Part shown: in pieces, positions 24,807-38,300 of the stretch
Numbering within the stretch: the stretch's first letter is position 1
Layout: the number at the start of each line of letters is the position of its first letter
Origin: Mallotus nudiflorus
Taxonomy: Eukaryota > Streptophyta > Magnoliopsida > Malpighiales > Euphorbiaceae
Reading direction: 5' to 3'
Assembly: GCA_947683625.1 (NCBI GenBank)
Contig: CANTUR010000047.1
Location: 2,356,001-2,420,000 of the forward strand
Length of the DNA stretch: 64,000 nt
Notes under the pieces: model-generated
What the model was told of the DNA's origin: nothing
The model's input: the letters and a program-made list of their open reading frames with translations, nothing else
The model's database searches: none
Program-made: the position numbers and the translations under genes

Positions 24807-27800
24807 ATGAGGAGGTGAGCGTGTGTCGCTCCATCGATCGTTGAGGGCAAGGATGACGAGTCTTTTTAGGACGAGGTTTTACCTTCTGAGCAGCCAGTTA
24901 GACATAGAGGTCGTGGCAGAGGTAGACCTCGAGGAGCGACAGGTCGCCGTAGGCAGAGAGAGTTACAAGACGAGGAGCCTGTTGAGCCCGAATTTGATGT
25001 TCTTGTACCTCCAATTGTTCAGCCTGCCTATCAGCAGGGTGTGTCTGACCTTAAGGCAGCTCTGTTCTATGCTAGAGTTAGCAGGATTGTGTTTGATGGG
25101 ACTTCTGATCCGCTAGACTTTCTGCACACGATTAAGACTCGGACTCGGACTGCTCATACTGAGTACTAGCGGATCATGATCATTGAGTTGTCTGTCGAGG
25201 GACCATCCCTAGATTGGTTTATTCAGATGATTCAGCCCTATATGATGACGATAACCTGGACTCAGTTTCGAGAGCAGTTTATGAGGAGATTTTGTCTAGA
25301 GCCTCTCCGTATAAGCTATCGTCTTCGATTAACTAGCATTTCTCGTGGTGATCAATCCGTAGAGGAGTACACCCAAGAGTTTCTCCGACTAGGTAGATAT
25401 GCAGAGGATCTGATGCGAGACCAGTACTTTGCAGTCACTATATATGTTACCGGATTGGGTTCAGCATTTGCTGGTATGCCTACAGCAGGCCTTACTCTGG
25501 AGTCTGTGATTGAGTTGGCCAAGGAGATTGAGCTGAGGCTAGTTAGGCAAGGAGCGATGCCTGATTATTACCAGTTGGGTGTTCAGTCGAGTGGATTGCA
25601 GACTACTCTGTATTCAAGTTTTCATGTTAGTTTAAGTAGTCAGCAGAGAGGTCTGACTCAGCAGAGTTAGAGGCAACAACAGCGAGTGCATCGAAGCAGT
25701 AGACATGGCCGTGGAGGTCAACGTAGACCATTCAGATTTGGGTCAGGTGCTTCGAGCAGCAGCAGTGGTCGCAGTTCTGGATCAGCTGCCAGTGTATGCC
25801 AGACCTGCGATAGAGTCCATCAGGGATCGTGTTACCTGACACCGCTGACATGCTTCAGATGCAGGCAGACAGGACATTTTGCCATATCGTGTCCTTACTC
25901 TGGGTATCAGCAGCCGCAGATTCCACGATTTCCACAGCAGTTGATTGCTAGTACTGCACCCGTGCCATTTCAGTTACCTTCAGCCCAGCTTCAGAGTTCC
26001 ACTCAGCTTGTTCCACAGCAGGGTCGTGGTAGAGGTACTAGAGGAGGTGCCAAAGGTGTTGGCCAGGCTTCTACTAGTCAGCAGGGAGGTCAAGGACAGG
26101 CCAGAGTCTTCCACCTTACTCAACAGGATGCTCAGGCATCCAATGCAGTCGTGGCAGGTATTGTTTCTGTTTGTTACCTGGATGCATGGGTTTTGTTTGA
26201 TCCAGGTGCCACACATTCGTTTGTTTCTCCCATTTTTGCTTCCAAGTCTTGTTGGCAAGCTTTGAGGATGGCTTTTCCTTTGTCCATTGCCACTCCTCTG
26301 AGCGATTCTTTAGACACTGGTATTGTTCTTTTTGGTTGTCCAGTTCTCGTGGGAGGTAGAGAATTACCTGCTGATTTGATTTTATTGGATGTGATGGAGT
26401 TTGATGTTATTCTGGGAATGGACTGGTTATCTCAGCACTATGTCGTGGTAGATTGTCGAAATAAAAAGGTGACTTTCAGAATTCCTGATGAAGAAGATTT
26501 TAAGTTTGTGGGTGATAGAAGTTTCGCACCTCAAAATCTTATTTCTGCCATTATGGCTAGGAAGTTACTGAGTAAAGGACGTCAAAGATATTTGGCATTG
26601 GTCAGGGATACTTCAGTGGAGAAGTTGTCACTCACAGATGTTCCTGTTACTTATGAGTTTCCTAATGTTTTTCCTGAGGTGTTGCCAGGTTTACCACCTC
26701 ACATAGAAATTGAATTCTATATAGATGTGGTTCTAGGTACTACTCCTATATCTATGCCACCCTACAGAATGGCTCCTGCAGAGTTGAAAGAGTTGAAGGA
26801 GCAGTTGTAAGAGTTATTGGATAAGGGTTTCATCAGACCCAGCGTTTCTCCTTGTGGTGTACCAGTCCTATTTGTGAAGAAGAAGGATGGTACCCTGAGA
26901 CTGTGCATTAACTACAGAGAGCTGAACAAGGTGACAGTGAAGAACAAGTATCCTCTTCCGAGGATAGATGACTTGTTTGATCAGCAACAGGGTGCACAGT
27001 TCTTTTCCAAGATTGATCTGAGGTCGGGTTATCATCAGCTACGGATTAGTGAAGTCGATGTTCCTAAAATGGCATTCCGCACTCGATATGGCCATTATGA
27101 GTTTATGGTAATGTCTTTTGGTTTGACTAATGCACCAGCAGCTTTTATGGACCTGATGAACAGGGTATTCAGACCATATGTGAATCAGTTTGTGGTAGTC
27201 TTTATTGATGATATACTGGTTTATGCAAGGAGTATAGAGGAGCATGTATATCACTTAAGGATTATACTGCAAACACTGAGAGATCATCAGCTTTATGCTA
27301 AATTCTCGAAGTATGACTTCTACATGGAGAGTGTTTCTTTTCTTGGACACATGGTGTCTAAAGAAGGTATTCAAGTTGATCCACAGAAGATTGAAGCAGT
27401 GTCTGAGTGGCCTAGACTGACTTTTGTTACTGAGATTTGGAGTTTTCTGGGTTTGGCCAAGTATTATAGGCGGTTTGTGGAGGATTTTTCCAGAATTGCA
27501 GCCCCTATGACTCGCTTAACTCATAAGAATGTTAGATTCGAGTGGTCAGAAGCTTGTGAGAATAGTTTTCAGTTGTTGAAGGAGAAATTGACCATAGCCC
27601 TAGTGTTAGCTTTGCCTAATAGTGTGGATAAGTTCACAGTTTATTGTGATGCCTCTAGAGTTGGCCTTGATTGTGTGTTGATGTAGAATGGAAGGGTGAT
27701 AGCCTATGCTTTAAGACAGTTAAAGAAGCATGAGCAGAACAATCCTACAGATGACCTAGAGATGGTTGCAGTGATCTTTGCTCTGAAGATCTGGAGACAT

Positions 27801-29530
27801 TATCTGTACGGGGTGACTTGTGAGATATTTACTGATCACAAGAGCCTTAAGTACATTTTCCAGTAGCGAGATTTGAATCTGAGGCAGAGGAGATGGTTGG
27901 AATTATTAAAGGATTATGACTGTGAGATTTTATATCATCTGGGCAAGGCTAATGTGGTAGCAGATGCCTTGAGTAAAAATTCCTCAGGCAGTCTTGCTCA
28001 CATCAGTGTTGAGAGGAGACCGTTGATCCAAGAATTGCATCTTTTGGTGGATCAAGGTCTGATGATGAAGATCAATAGGTCAGGTGGATTGCTAGCTTAA
28101 TTTAAAGTGCGATATGTACTAAGGGATAGGATTAAAGCAACTCAGAGCCAAGATCCTATTCTATAAGAGCTTGTAGAGAATGTTCGAGTAGGGAAGTTCA
28201 CTGATTTCACACTCGATGATGATGGTGTGTTGTGGATTCCTGAAGCGGATGATTTGAGAGAAGAGATCCTAGAGGAAGCACATTCTACAGCATATAGCGT
28301 ACATCCAGGTATCACTAAGATGTACCATAATATCAGAGATTTATACTGGTGGGACGAAATGAAGAAGGTTATCGCTGATTATGTTGCTAAGTGCCTAATG
28401 TGTCAGCAAGTGAAAGCTAAGCATCAGAAGCCTTCTGGGAAGCTTAAGCCTCTTCCTATTCCCGAGTGGAAGTGGGAAAGGATAGCTATGGATTTTGTGG
28501 TTGGTTTACCTCATTCTAAGGATTGATACGATTCCATCTGGGTGATTGTAGACAGGTTGATGAAGTCTGCATATTTCTTGCCTGTGAAAGCCACTTATTC
28601 TGTAGCTAGATTGGCGAAGCTATATGTGAAGCATATTGTGCGCCTTCATGGAGTACCTGTGTCCATTGTGTCAGACAGAGGTTTAATGTTTATTCTCATT
28701 TTTGACAGAAGTTGTAGGAAGCGATGGGCACTAGGTTGGACTTCAGTACTACTTTTCATCCTCAGACAGATGGCCAGTCTGAGAGGACGATCCAGACACT
28801 AGAAGATATGTTGAGGATGTGTGTCCTGGATTTGGGAGGTAGCTGGGATGATCATTTGCCACTCGTAGAGTTTGCATATAATAACAGCTACCATAACAGT
28901 ATTGGCATGGCACCATATGAGGCGTTGTATGGAAGGAAGTGTAGATCCCCTTCGATTTGGGATAAGATTAGTGAGAGAGCTTTGACTGGACCTGAGATGG
29001 TTCAGGATGCTGCAGAGAAAGTCGTCGTGATTAAGCACAGATTAAAGACCGCAGTTAGCAGGAAAAAAAGCTATGCATATCCTAGGAGCAAAGATGTGGA
29101 GTTTCAGGTTGGAGATTTTTTTTTTCTGAAGGTATCTCAGATGAAGGGTGTTATGAGATTTAGCAGGAAGGGTAAGTTAGCACCGAGATATATCAGACCG
29201 TTTGAGATTCTGGAGAGAGTTGGCACTGTTGCATATCAATTGGCTTTGCCCCCGAGTATGTCGCAAGTGCATCTAGTATTTCATATCTCGATGTTGAGGA
29301 AGTATATCTCAGACCCTTCACATGTGTTACAGCCTGACAGTGTAAAAGTAAGTGAATATTTGACGTTTATAGAAGAACCTGTGGCGATTGTCGACTATCA
29401 AGTTCGACAGTTGCGGTCGAAGTAGATTCCGATGGTCAAGGTTCTGTGGTGTAGCAACAGAGTTAAGGAGCATACATGGGAGACTGAAGCTGAGATGCGA
29501 GCTTCTTACTCGTATCTCTTTCCTTCTTGA
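24807..29530 (+). pseudogene. gag-pol of E (11 premature stops, one frameshift)
   Basis: One frame from ATG 24807 holds Gag (to about 25670), a CCHC knuckle CFRCRQTGHFAISC (about 25855-25897), protease with FDPGATHSF (about 26198), RT with FIDDILVYARS (about 27200), RNase H (DASRVGL at about 27650, TDHKSL, NVVADAL) and the integrase zinc finger (HPGITKMYHN, CLMCQQ). A one-base loss near 28690 shifts the frame before the integrase second aspartate region. Reading continues from about 28724 through the integrase DDE end, the GPY/F-like part and the chromodomain to TGA at 29530. Stops at 24816, 24867, 25167, 25668, 26808, 27684, 27864, 28098, 28164, 28524, 29423; most are CAG or CAA to TAG/TAA. 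An 18-base in-frame loss near 28240 sits before the zinc finger. The true ATG is set by the CAG-A-ATG context shared with A, G and J. Confidence 0.9.
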
Positions 29531-29542
29531 TCCTGTTTTCTG

Positions 29543-29577
29543 GAATTCGGGGACGAATTCTTGTAAGGGAGGAAGAC
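29543..29577 (+). other. Hairpin and polypurine tract of E
   Basis: GAATTCG, GGGA, CGAATTC (29543-29560), a perfect 7-base stem, followed by GTAAGGGAGGAAGAC up to the 3' LTR at 29578. Confidence 0.85.
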
Positions 29578-30035
29578 TGTAATATCCCGTGTTTTTATAT
29601 ATTTTTATACTGTATCGGGATATGTAGTGTTAATAATTTTATATATAATAATGTTGATATTTTATGAGTTTGTTATTTAATTAAAGCTTATTTTAATTAT
29701 TTTATGTTATTTTAAGTACTTTACGTAAAATTTTCCCGGGACTTGCATTTTCAAGGAAATTTTCACGTAAATAATTTACTATTAATTATTTTAAGTAGAT
29801 TTACGCATATGCATGAACTCATAGCTTATTTTTAAAAGTGTTAAAATAAAGTATATATGTGTATTTATTTAAATTTAATTAAGGTTTAATTAATTGCCCT
29901 AATTTTTATTATTTATTATTAGTTTTAATATTATTTAATTATTTTTTTAGTGTATAAATTATTTAATATATTAAATTATGTGCGTGGTGTATATTTAATA
30001 TGTGTGGGAATTTATATTATTATAATATTTAGTTG

Positions 30036-30067
<32 letters not shown>

Positions 30068-32873
30068 CTTATTTATTTAACAAAAATATTAAGTTATCAA
30101 TAATTATGAAATTGCCACTCCTCCCTCTCCTTCTTCCCGATCGTCCCCATCCACTTTTCGGTCACTGCCACGCCGTTCTCTTGTCGTCGGTGTGCCTCCC
30201 AGCGTGTCACCTCTTTCCTCAACCTTCCCCGCCACCTGTTGTAGTTGTTTCTGGTGTCGGGATGCTTGTTTTAGCCGAAAAAGCCGAAACTCTTCTCAAC
30301 GTTGATCAAGCCGATTCCAACCACCATTTTTGACACCGTCAGTCTCTATCTTCTCCTTGAGCTCCGGTGATTGTGATTTCAAGCTTTGTTTCACTTAAAA
30401 TGGTCTAGATTTGCCTAGGTTTCGATTTTACAATTTCGGCCTATTAGGGTTTTCAAATATTTTTGAGCTTCAATTTATTGATTCATGAAAAATTCCTTCA
30501 CAAATGTTGTTCCCCTTAGCTTAATCTTCATGTGTGAATTTTTGTAGAATTTTTGGAATTTATTTTGATTTTTGGGTATTTTTGAATATTTTATTATTAT
30601 TTTCTAATTTTCGAAAATTAATTAATTAAATTATGAAATTATGTTTTATGGTAATTATAGGTGTTGAAATAAATTATAGAAATTTATTTGGAATTTTTGT
30701 GAATTTTTATGTATTTATTTTGAATTTATATAGTTTATGTAATTTTGGAAAAATAGGGTAATTGTGTGTTTAATTGAAATTAATTAGTTAATTGAGTTTA
30801 TTTGTTGATATAATTGATATATATGTTGAGAAAATTAATTTTTAGCAATTATATTATTTTTGGTGAATTTTTGGATTAATTTTAGTATATTTATATATAT
30901 AGGGGTATTTTGGTAATTTTACCCTAAATTGGCTAAAAATGTAAGTAAATCGGTTTTAATAGTTATTTAGGGTATAAAAACGATTTCCACAAATTATTTA
31001 GTATTTTTAACTAATTAACACTATTTTTCATTAATTATTTTCAATTATATATATAATATACAATTTTTCTAATAAAATGAGTTTTTATCGGTTTTTACTG
31101 TGTTTTAGAGTTAATTATGTAATTTCTACTTATTAAATGTATTTTAGTATACAAGGGTATTTTTGTTATTTTATAAATATTTTATGAATTGTGGACCTCG
31201 GTCAGTGAACTGTAGATTGGAGTTCGACTGAGGGGTTGTGATTGTGATTCTGTGTCTATTTTTTGAAGTGTGTTTCTATGCAGGGCTGGCTCTACTCTTT
31301 GAGTAGAGAGATGTCCATTTTATAGGGGAGGTTCTACCGGATTTTCGGTAGAATTCTCGTAAAACGTGATGTCTGGTCGAGCTCTAATCCTAATTCTGTA
31401 TCTAATATTCTAGATCGAGTTTCTATGATTTTCTGTTAGGTTTATTCTGATGTCTATTATTATTGTTTGTTTAGTTGCACCGAGACCGAGGCTTAGTGGA
31501 CTAGGCCCATCGAACCCATCTCGAAGAGTGCACTAATTGTGAGTTACTATTATATATATATATATATATGCTTTAGGGTGTATGATTTAGAAATGTATGT
31601 TTTATTTTGATTAATTATGCATAAATAATTCAATTAGTAATTAAGTTTATTTTTAGTTTATTTTGGTTTATCTTTAATTTATTTTCAGTATATTTTAAAT
31701 TATATGCATGTTTTGCTAATAAATTAGGTTTAAAATGTTTTTGAATATATTTCTAGTTTATTTTGTAATCTATCTGGATTTCTTTGACGTATATATACTC
31801 GAAATATACCTGGTTTACTTTCTATATATTTCTAGTATATATATGGCTATTGTTGCTATTTTATTTAAATTCATGCATCATTTATTTTTATGAATGTATG
31901 TTTTATATTTCAATGAAGGATATCAATAGAACGTGCTACCTAGTGGGCATCACTAGGACCGAGTATATACCAGTACGCTTATAGCATTTAGGCTATATTA
32001 CTAACTTGTTTGAGGATATTGATTGGATTTGATTATTTGATGTGTGATATGATTTGGGAGTGTGATTGTTGGAGCTCACTTGACCAAGTGTCTCGGGGCC
32101 AATCACACTGACAGTCAGACTGCTGGAGCTCGATTGACTTAGTGTCTCGGGGCCAGTCTACTATCCAAGTGGAACAAGTGAATATATTTAGAATAAGTGA
32201 GCCTGTATGGCTAGAGTGTTGTCTAACACTGTTTTGAGGTTGCGATTTTCTAGGGTTTTATTTGATCCTTCATAAACTGTGATTTTCAATAAAAATATAT
32301 AAAAATTATTTTTTATTGCATCTGTGTGTATTCGCTTGTATATATCTTTATATATATACTATTGACTGTATGCATTGTCATTTAGTATGCATGTATATAT
32401 ATTATAGCATTTCACTCAGTGAGGTCTAACTCCCCTCCGTTGACTATTTTTCAGGAGAGTCATCTTCATCAGACCTCAATAGCAGGCCTGTACACCGGAT
32501 TTCTTCCGCTCCAGCTTCTTTATGTAAATTGCTCACTTGAGTTTTATTTTATGATCTAGACACTGCAGTAGTTGTAAAATTGTTAAAAGATATTGTATTA
32601 TATTTGTATGAGTTATGTATTTTTAAGAATTTGAACTGGATTTGTATTAAAAGAGTGTATTTATATATGTGATGAGAATTTGATTTAATTTCATTTGCTG
32701 GAAATATTATTTTGATATTTATAATTTTATTCCGCTACATAATATTTTACTTAATTGTGTTGTTATTATTACTATTGCATGTTTTATTTTATTTTAGGCT
32801 TGCTACGGGTTTCGGATTCGAAAGAATTCCCGTTCCCTAGCGCCGGTCATGGCCCCTATTTTGGGTCGTGACA
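29578..32873 (+). repeat. 3' LTR of E
   Basis: 3296 bases, TGTAATATCCCGTG to GGGTCGTGACA, uninterrupted. Contains the C/T-rich island (about 30110-30365), a weakened donor-like site (CCG/GTGATT at about 30371) and the paired stem-loops (about 32053-32165). Confidence 0.93.
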
Positions 32874-33089
32874 CTGGATCACCCTCTCAGACTGACCATT
32901 TGTCTAAGGATGAAAAGCAGTACTGAAGTCCAACCTAGTGCCCATCGCTTCCTGCAACTTCTGCTAAAAATGAGAGGTAAACACTGCACCTCTTTCTGAC
33001 ATAATGGACACTAGTACTCCATGAAGGCACACAATATGCTTCACATACAGCTTTGCTAATCTAGCTATAGAATAAGTGGCTTTCACAGG
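32874..33089 (-). pseudogene. Integrase core fragment of F between E and G
   Basis: Minus strand encodes, with breaks, the integrase segment around the second catalytic aspartate and the TDGQSE/HPQTDG region seen intact in J. It joins the chromodomain-side fragment across E and the N-terminal fragment across G. It ends in ACAGG, the duplicated target of G. Confidence 0.8.
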
Positions 33090-35137
33090 TGTAATATCCC
33101 GAGTTTTTAAATATTTTAATACTGCATCGGGATATGCAGTGTTAATAATTTTGTATATAATTATGATATTTTTACGAGTTGATATGTATTTAAAACTTAT
33201 TTTATTATTGTATATTATTTTAAGTGTTTTACATAAAATTTTCCCGAGAATACTATTTTTGGGGAAATTTTTACGTAAATTATTTATTATTAATTATATT
33301 AAATAGATTTCCGGACTTGCATGAACTCATATATATTTTTGAAGTACTAAATAATGTATATATGTGTACTTATTTATTTAACTAGGGTTTAATTAACTAC
33401 CCTAATATTTTTATTATTTATTATTAGTTTTAATATTATTTAATTATTTTTAGGTGTATTAAATTTTTAAATATTAAATTATATATGTGTGGTATATATT
33501 TAATGTGTGTGATTTTATATTATTTTAATATATAGTGTAAAGTATATATATATACATGTATATATATTTAATATGAAACAAAATTATAAAGTTTGAGTTA
33601 TTTACGGTTTTGCCATTCTTCCTTCTTCTTCCTCCCAACCGTTCCCATCGCCTTTCCACCATTGCTACCACCATTTTCTTGCTGTCGGTGTGCCTCCCGG
33701 CGTGCCATCTCCTTCCCCAGCCTTCCCCGTCACCTGCTGCAGCTGTTTCCCGTCGCCTGTTGCAACTGTTTTCGGCGTTGGGAAGCCCTTTTTTGTCGGA
33801 AAGCTGAAAGTGGAAGCTAACGTCGATCGACGTGATTTCGGCCACCATTTTTGACACTGCCAGTCTCTTTCTTCTCCTTGAGCTCCGATGAGTGTGATTC
33901 CAAGCTTTGTTTCACTTAAAATGGTCTAGATTTGCTTAGGTTTTGATTTTTGAAATTCGGCCATTTTAGGGTTCTTGATTTTTTTGAACTTCGATTTGAT
34001 TGATTCATGAAAAATTCCTTCACAAATGTTGTTCCCCTTAGCTTAATCTACATGTGTGAATTTTTGTAGAATTTTTGGAGATTATTTTGATTTTTGGGTA
34101 TTTTTGAATATTTTATTATTATTTTCTAATTTTTGAAAATTAATTAATTAAATTATGAAATTGTGTTTTATATTTTACTAAATGATATCAATAGAACGTG
34201 CTACCCAGTGGGCAGCACTAGGACCGAGTACATACCGATACGCTTATAGCATTTAGGCTATATTACTAACCACTTGTGGATATTGATTGGATATGATTAT
34301 TTGATGTGTAAGATATGATTTGGGAGTGTGATTGCTGGAGCTCGGTTGACTAAGTGTCTCAGGGCCAATCACATTGATAGTCAGATTGTTGGAGCTCGGT
34401 TGACTTAGTGTCTCGGGGCCAGTCTACTGTCTAAATGGAATAAGTGAATATTTTGGAATAAGTGAGCCTGTACGGCTAGAGTGTTGTCTAACACTGTTTG
34501 AGGTTGCGATATTCTAGGGTTCTATTTGATCCTTCATAAATAGTAATTTTCAATAAAAAAATATGTAAAATGATTTTTATTGCATCTGTATGTATTTGCT
34601 TGTATACATACATACTATATATACTTTTGATTGTGTGTATTGGCATTTAGTATTCATGTATATATATTATAGTAATTCACTCAGTGAGGTCTGACTCCCC
34701 TCCGTTAACTATTTTTCAGGAGAGTCATCGTCTTCATACCTCAGTAGTAGGCCTGTACGCCGGATTTCTTCCGCCCCGGCTTCTTTATATAAACTGCTTA
34801 TCTGAGTCTTGAGTTTTATTTTTATAATCTAGACACTGCAGTAGTTGTAAATAAGTTTATGGGTTTTATGTATTATATTTGTGTGAGTTATGTACTTTGA
34901 ATATTTGAACTGGATTTGTATTAAAAGTTTATTTATATATATGAGACAGGGATTCGATTTAATTTCGTTTGATGGAAATATTATTTTTGATATTTATGAT
35001 TTTATTTCCGCTGCATTAAGTGTTGTTATTATTATTATTGTATGTTTTATTTTATTTTTAGGCTTGCTACGAGTTCCGAATTCGAAAGAATTCCTGTTCC
35101 CTAGCACCGGTCATGACCCCTGTTTTGGGTCATGACA
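33090..35137 (+). repeat. 5' LTR of G (deleted variant)
   Basis: TGTAATATCCCGAG to GGGTCATGACA. TATA-like tract at 33542-33570, C/T-rich island to about 33887. The donor-like GTGAGT reads ATGAGT here (33888), a G to A change relative to the 3' LTR. Paired stem-loops retained (about 34326-34432); the CTCTACTC hairpin falls in the deleted part. Confidence 0.92.
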
Positions 35138-35141
35138 AAGT

Positions 35142-35153
35142 TGGTATCAGAGT
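35142..35153 (+). other. Primer-binding site of G
   Basis: TGGTATCAGAGT, one transition (last C to T) away from the initiator-Met site in E and J. Confidence 0.88.
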
Positions 35154-35336
35154 AGAGTTTTGTGTCAGGGCTTAGTTGTGTGTGTCATGGCCCTAGTTTT
35201 TGAGTTGTGTTTTCTTTTGGTAACTACTGCAATGAATTAGGTTCGAGTATGTCTTGATAAGTATTCCTTGTTTTAGTTTTCTGCATTATTCCTCCATTGT
35301 CTATTTTGTTTGAATCTTTCTGTTTGTCTTTTCAGA

Positions 35337-38300
35337 ATGAGGAGGCAAGTGCATGTCGCTCCACCGGTCATTGAGGCCGAGGATGATGAATCTTTTTAGG
35401 ATGAGGTTTTACCTCCTGAACAGCCACGAGGAGCGGCAATCGCCGTAGGCAGAGAGAGATACAGGACGAGGAGCCTGTAGAGCCTAAATTTAATGTTCCT
35501 GTGCCTCCAGTTGTTTCGCCTGTTCAGCTTGCCTATCAACAGGGTATGTCTGACCTTGAGGCAGCTTTATTTTATGCCAGAGTTGGCAGGATTGCGTTTG
35601 ATAGGACTTTCGATCCGTTAGACTTTTTGCATGCGATCGAGACTCGGACTTGGACTGCTCACACCAAGTACCAACAGATTATGATCATCGAGCTATCTAT
35701 CGAGGGACCAGCTCTACACTGGTTTATTCAGATGATCCAGCCTTATATGATGACGATGACCTGGGCTCAGTTTCGAGAGCAGTTTATGAAGAGATTCTGT
35801 CCAGAGCCTCTCCGTATAAGTTATCATCTCCGGTTGACCAACATTTCTCGTGGTGATCGATCAGTAGAGGAGTACACCCGAGAGTTTCTCCGGCTAGGTA
35901 GATATGTAGAGGATCTGATGAGAGACCAGTATTTCACAGTCACTACCTATGTCACTAGATTGGGTTCAACATTTGCTGGTATGCCTATAGCAGGCCTTAC
36001 TCTAGAATCTGTGATAGAGTTAGCCAAGGAGATTGAGCTGAGGCTAGTTAGGCAGGGAGCGATGCCTAATTATTACCAGCTGGGAGTTCAGTCGAGTAGA
36101 TTGCAGACTACTCTGTACTCAAGTTTTCATGTTGGTTCGAGTAGTCAGTAGCGAGGTCTAACTCAGCAGAGTCAGAGGCAGCAGTAGCGAGTGCATCAGA
36201 GTAGTAGACATGGTCGTGGAGGTCAGCGTAGGTCATTCAGATTCGGGTCAGGTGCTTCGAGCAGCAGCAGTGGTCGCAGTTCTGGATCAGCTGCTAGTGT
36301 TTGCCAGACCTAAGGTAGAGTCCATCAGGGACCATCTTACCTGACACCACTGACATGCTTCAGATACGGGCAGACAGGACATTATGCCAGATTATGTCCT
36401 TACTCCGGGTATCAGCAGCCACAGATTCCATGATTTCCACAATAGTCGATTGCTAGTGCTGCACCCGTGCCATTTCAGTTACCTCCAGCCTAGCATCAGA
36501 GTTCCACTCAGTTTGTTCTATAGAAGAGTCATGGTAGAGGTACTAGAGGAGGTGCCAGAGGTGTTGGCCAGGCTTTTACCAGTCAGCAGGGAGGTCGAGG
36601 ATAGGCCAGAGTCTTCCATCTCACTCAGCAGGATGCTCAGGCATCTAATGCAGTCATGGCAGGTATTGTTTCTATCTGTCACCTGGATGCATGGGTTTTA
36701 TTTGATCCGGGTGCCACACATTCGTTCGTTTCTCCTGTGTTTGCTTCTAAAACTTATTGGCAAGCTTCGAGGATGGCTTTTCCTTTGTCTATCGCCACTC
36801 CTCTGAGCGATTCCTTGGACACCGATATTGTTCTTTTTGGTTGTCCAGTTCTCGTGGGAGATAGAGAATTACCCGCTGATTTGATTTTGTTAGATGTGAT
36901 GGAGTTTGATGTTATTCTAGGAATGGACTGGTTATCTCAGCACTATGTCGTGCTAGATTGCAAAAATAAAGAGGTGACGTTCAGAATTCCTAATGAAGAA
37001 GAGTTTAAGTTTATGGGTGATAGGAGTTCAGCACCTCAAAATCTTATTTCTGCTATTACGGCTAGGAAATTATTGAGGAAAGGTTGTTAGGGATATTTGG
37101 CATTGGTCAGGGATACTTCAGTGGAGAAGTTGTCACTCACAGATGTTCCTGTTGCTTGTGAGTTTCCTGATGTTTTTCCCGAGGAGTTGCCAGGTTTACC
37201 ACCTCACAGAGAGATTGAATTCTGTATAGATGTGGTTCCACGTACTACTCCTACATCTATGCCACCCTAGATAATGGCTCCTGCAGAGTTGAGAGAGTTG
37301 AAGGAGAAGTTGCAAGAGTTGTTGGATAAAGGTTTTATCAGACCCAGTGTTTCTCCTTACGGTGCACCAGTCCTATTTGTGAAGAAGAAGGATGGTACCT
37401 TAAGACTGTGCATTGACTACAGAGAGCTGAATAAGGTGATAGTGAAGGACAAGTATCCTCTTTCGAGGATAGATGACTTGCTTGATCAGCTACAGGGTGC
37501 ACAGTTCTTTTCTAAGATCGATCTGAGGTCAGGTTATCATCAGCTGCAGATTAGTGAAGCCGATGTCCCTAAAATGACATTCCACGCTAGATATGGCCAT
37601 TATAAGTTTCTGGTGATGTGTTTTGGTTTGACTAATGCACCAGCAGCTTTTATGGACCTGATGAATAGGGTATTCATACCATATGTGGATCAGTTTATGG
37701 TAGTCTTCATTGATGATATACTGGTTTATTCGAGGAGTATAGAGGAGCATGTATATCACTTGAGGATTGTACTACAGACACTGAGAGATCATCAGCTTTA
37801 TGCTAAATTCTCAAAGTGTGATTTCTGGATGGAGAGTGTTTCTTTTCTTGGACACGTGGTGTCTAAAGAAGGTATCCAGGTTGATCCACAGAAGATTAAA
37901 GTAGTGTCTGAGTGGCCTAGACCGACTTCTGTTACTGAGATTCAGAGTTTTCTGGGTTTAGCCGGGTATTATAGGCGGTTTGTGCAGGATTTTTTTAGAA
38001 TTACAGCACCTATGACTCGTTTGACTCAGAAGAATGTTAGATTCGAGTGGTCAGAAGCTTATAAGAATAGCTTCCAGTTATTGAAGGAGAAATTGACCAC
38101 AGCCCCAGTGTTAGCTTTGCCTAATAGTGTGGACAAGTTCATAGTTTATTGTGTTGCCTCTAGAGTTGGCCTTGGTTGTGTGTTGATGCAGAATGGTAGT
38201 GTGATAGCCTATGCTTCAAGGCAATTGAAGAAGCATGAGCATGACTATCCTACACATGACCTTGAAATGGCTGCAGTGATCTTTGCTTTGAAGATTTGGA

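Larger units (their letters stand above)
18141..32873 (+). mobile_element. Element E: near full-length gypsy chromovirus-like element, with solo LTR D inside
   Basis: 5' LTR 18141-24608 (about 3.3 kb without D), primer site, gag-pol pseudogene 24807-29530, polypurine tract, 3' LTR 29578-32873 (3296 bases). It sits in F's integrase core: the left flank reads ATATCTTCCA, the right flank CTGGATC. Relatives show a few bases between these, and the LTR's first TGTA is missing, so a small deletion removed the left target-site copy and LTR tip. By eye the two LTRs differ at roughly ten places plus a 9-base indel over the first 270 bases. Confidence 0.9.

Noticed and set aside
27039..27254. Minus-strand ORFs beginning MIYMLLYTP (also 37529-37759 and 57326-57595)
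   Set aside because: Antisense shadows of the RT palm region; they recur only because RT is conserved.
36384..36806. 140-codon ORF overlapping Gag/protease of G
   Set aside because: It is in a shifted frame over the real coding sequence; the same shadow appears in E (25945-26265) and J (56388-56642).
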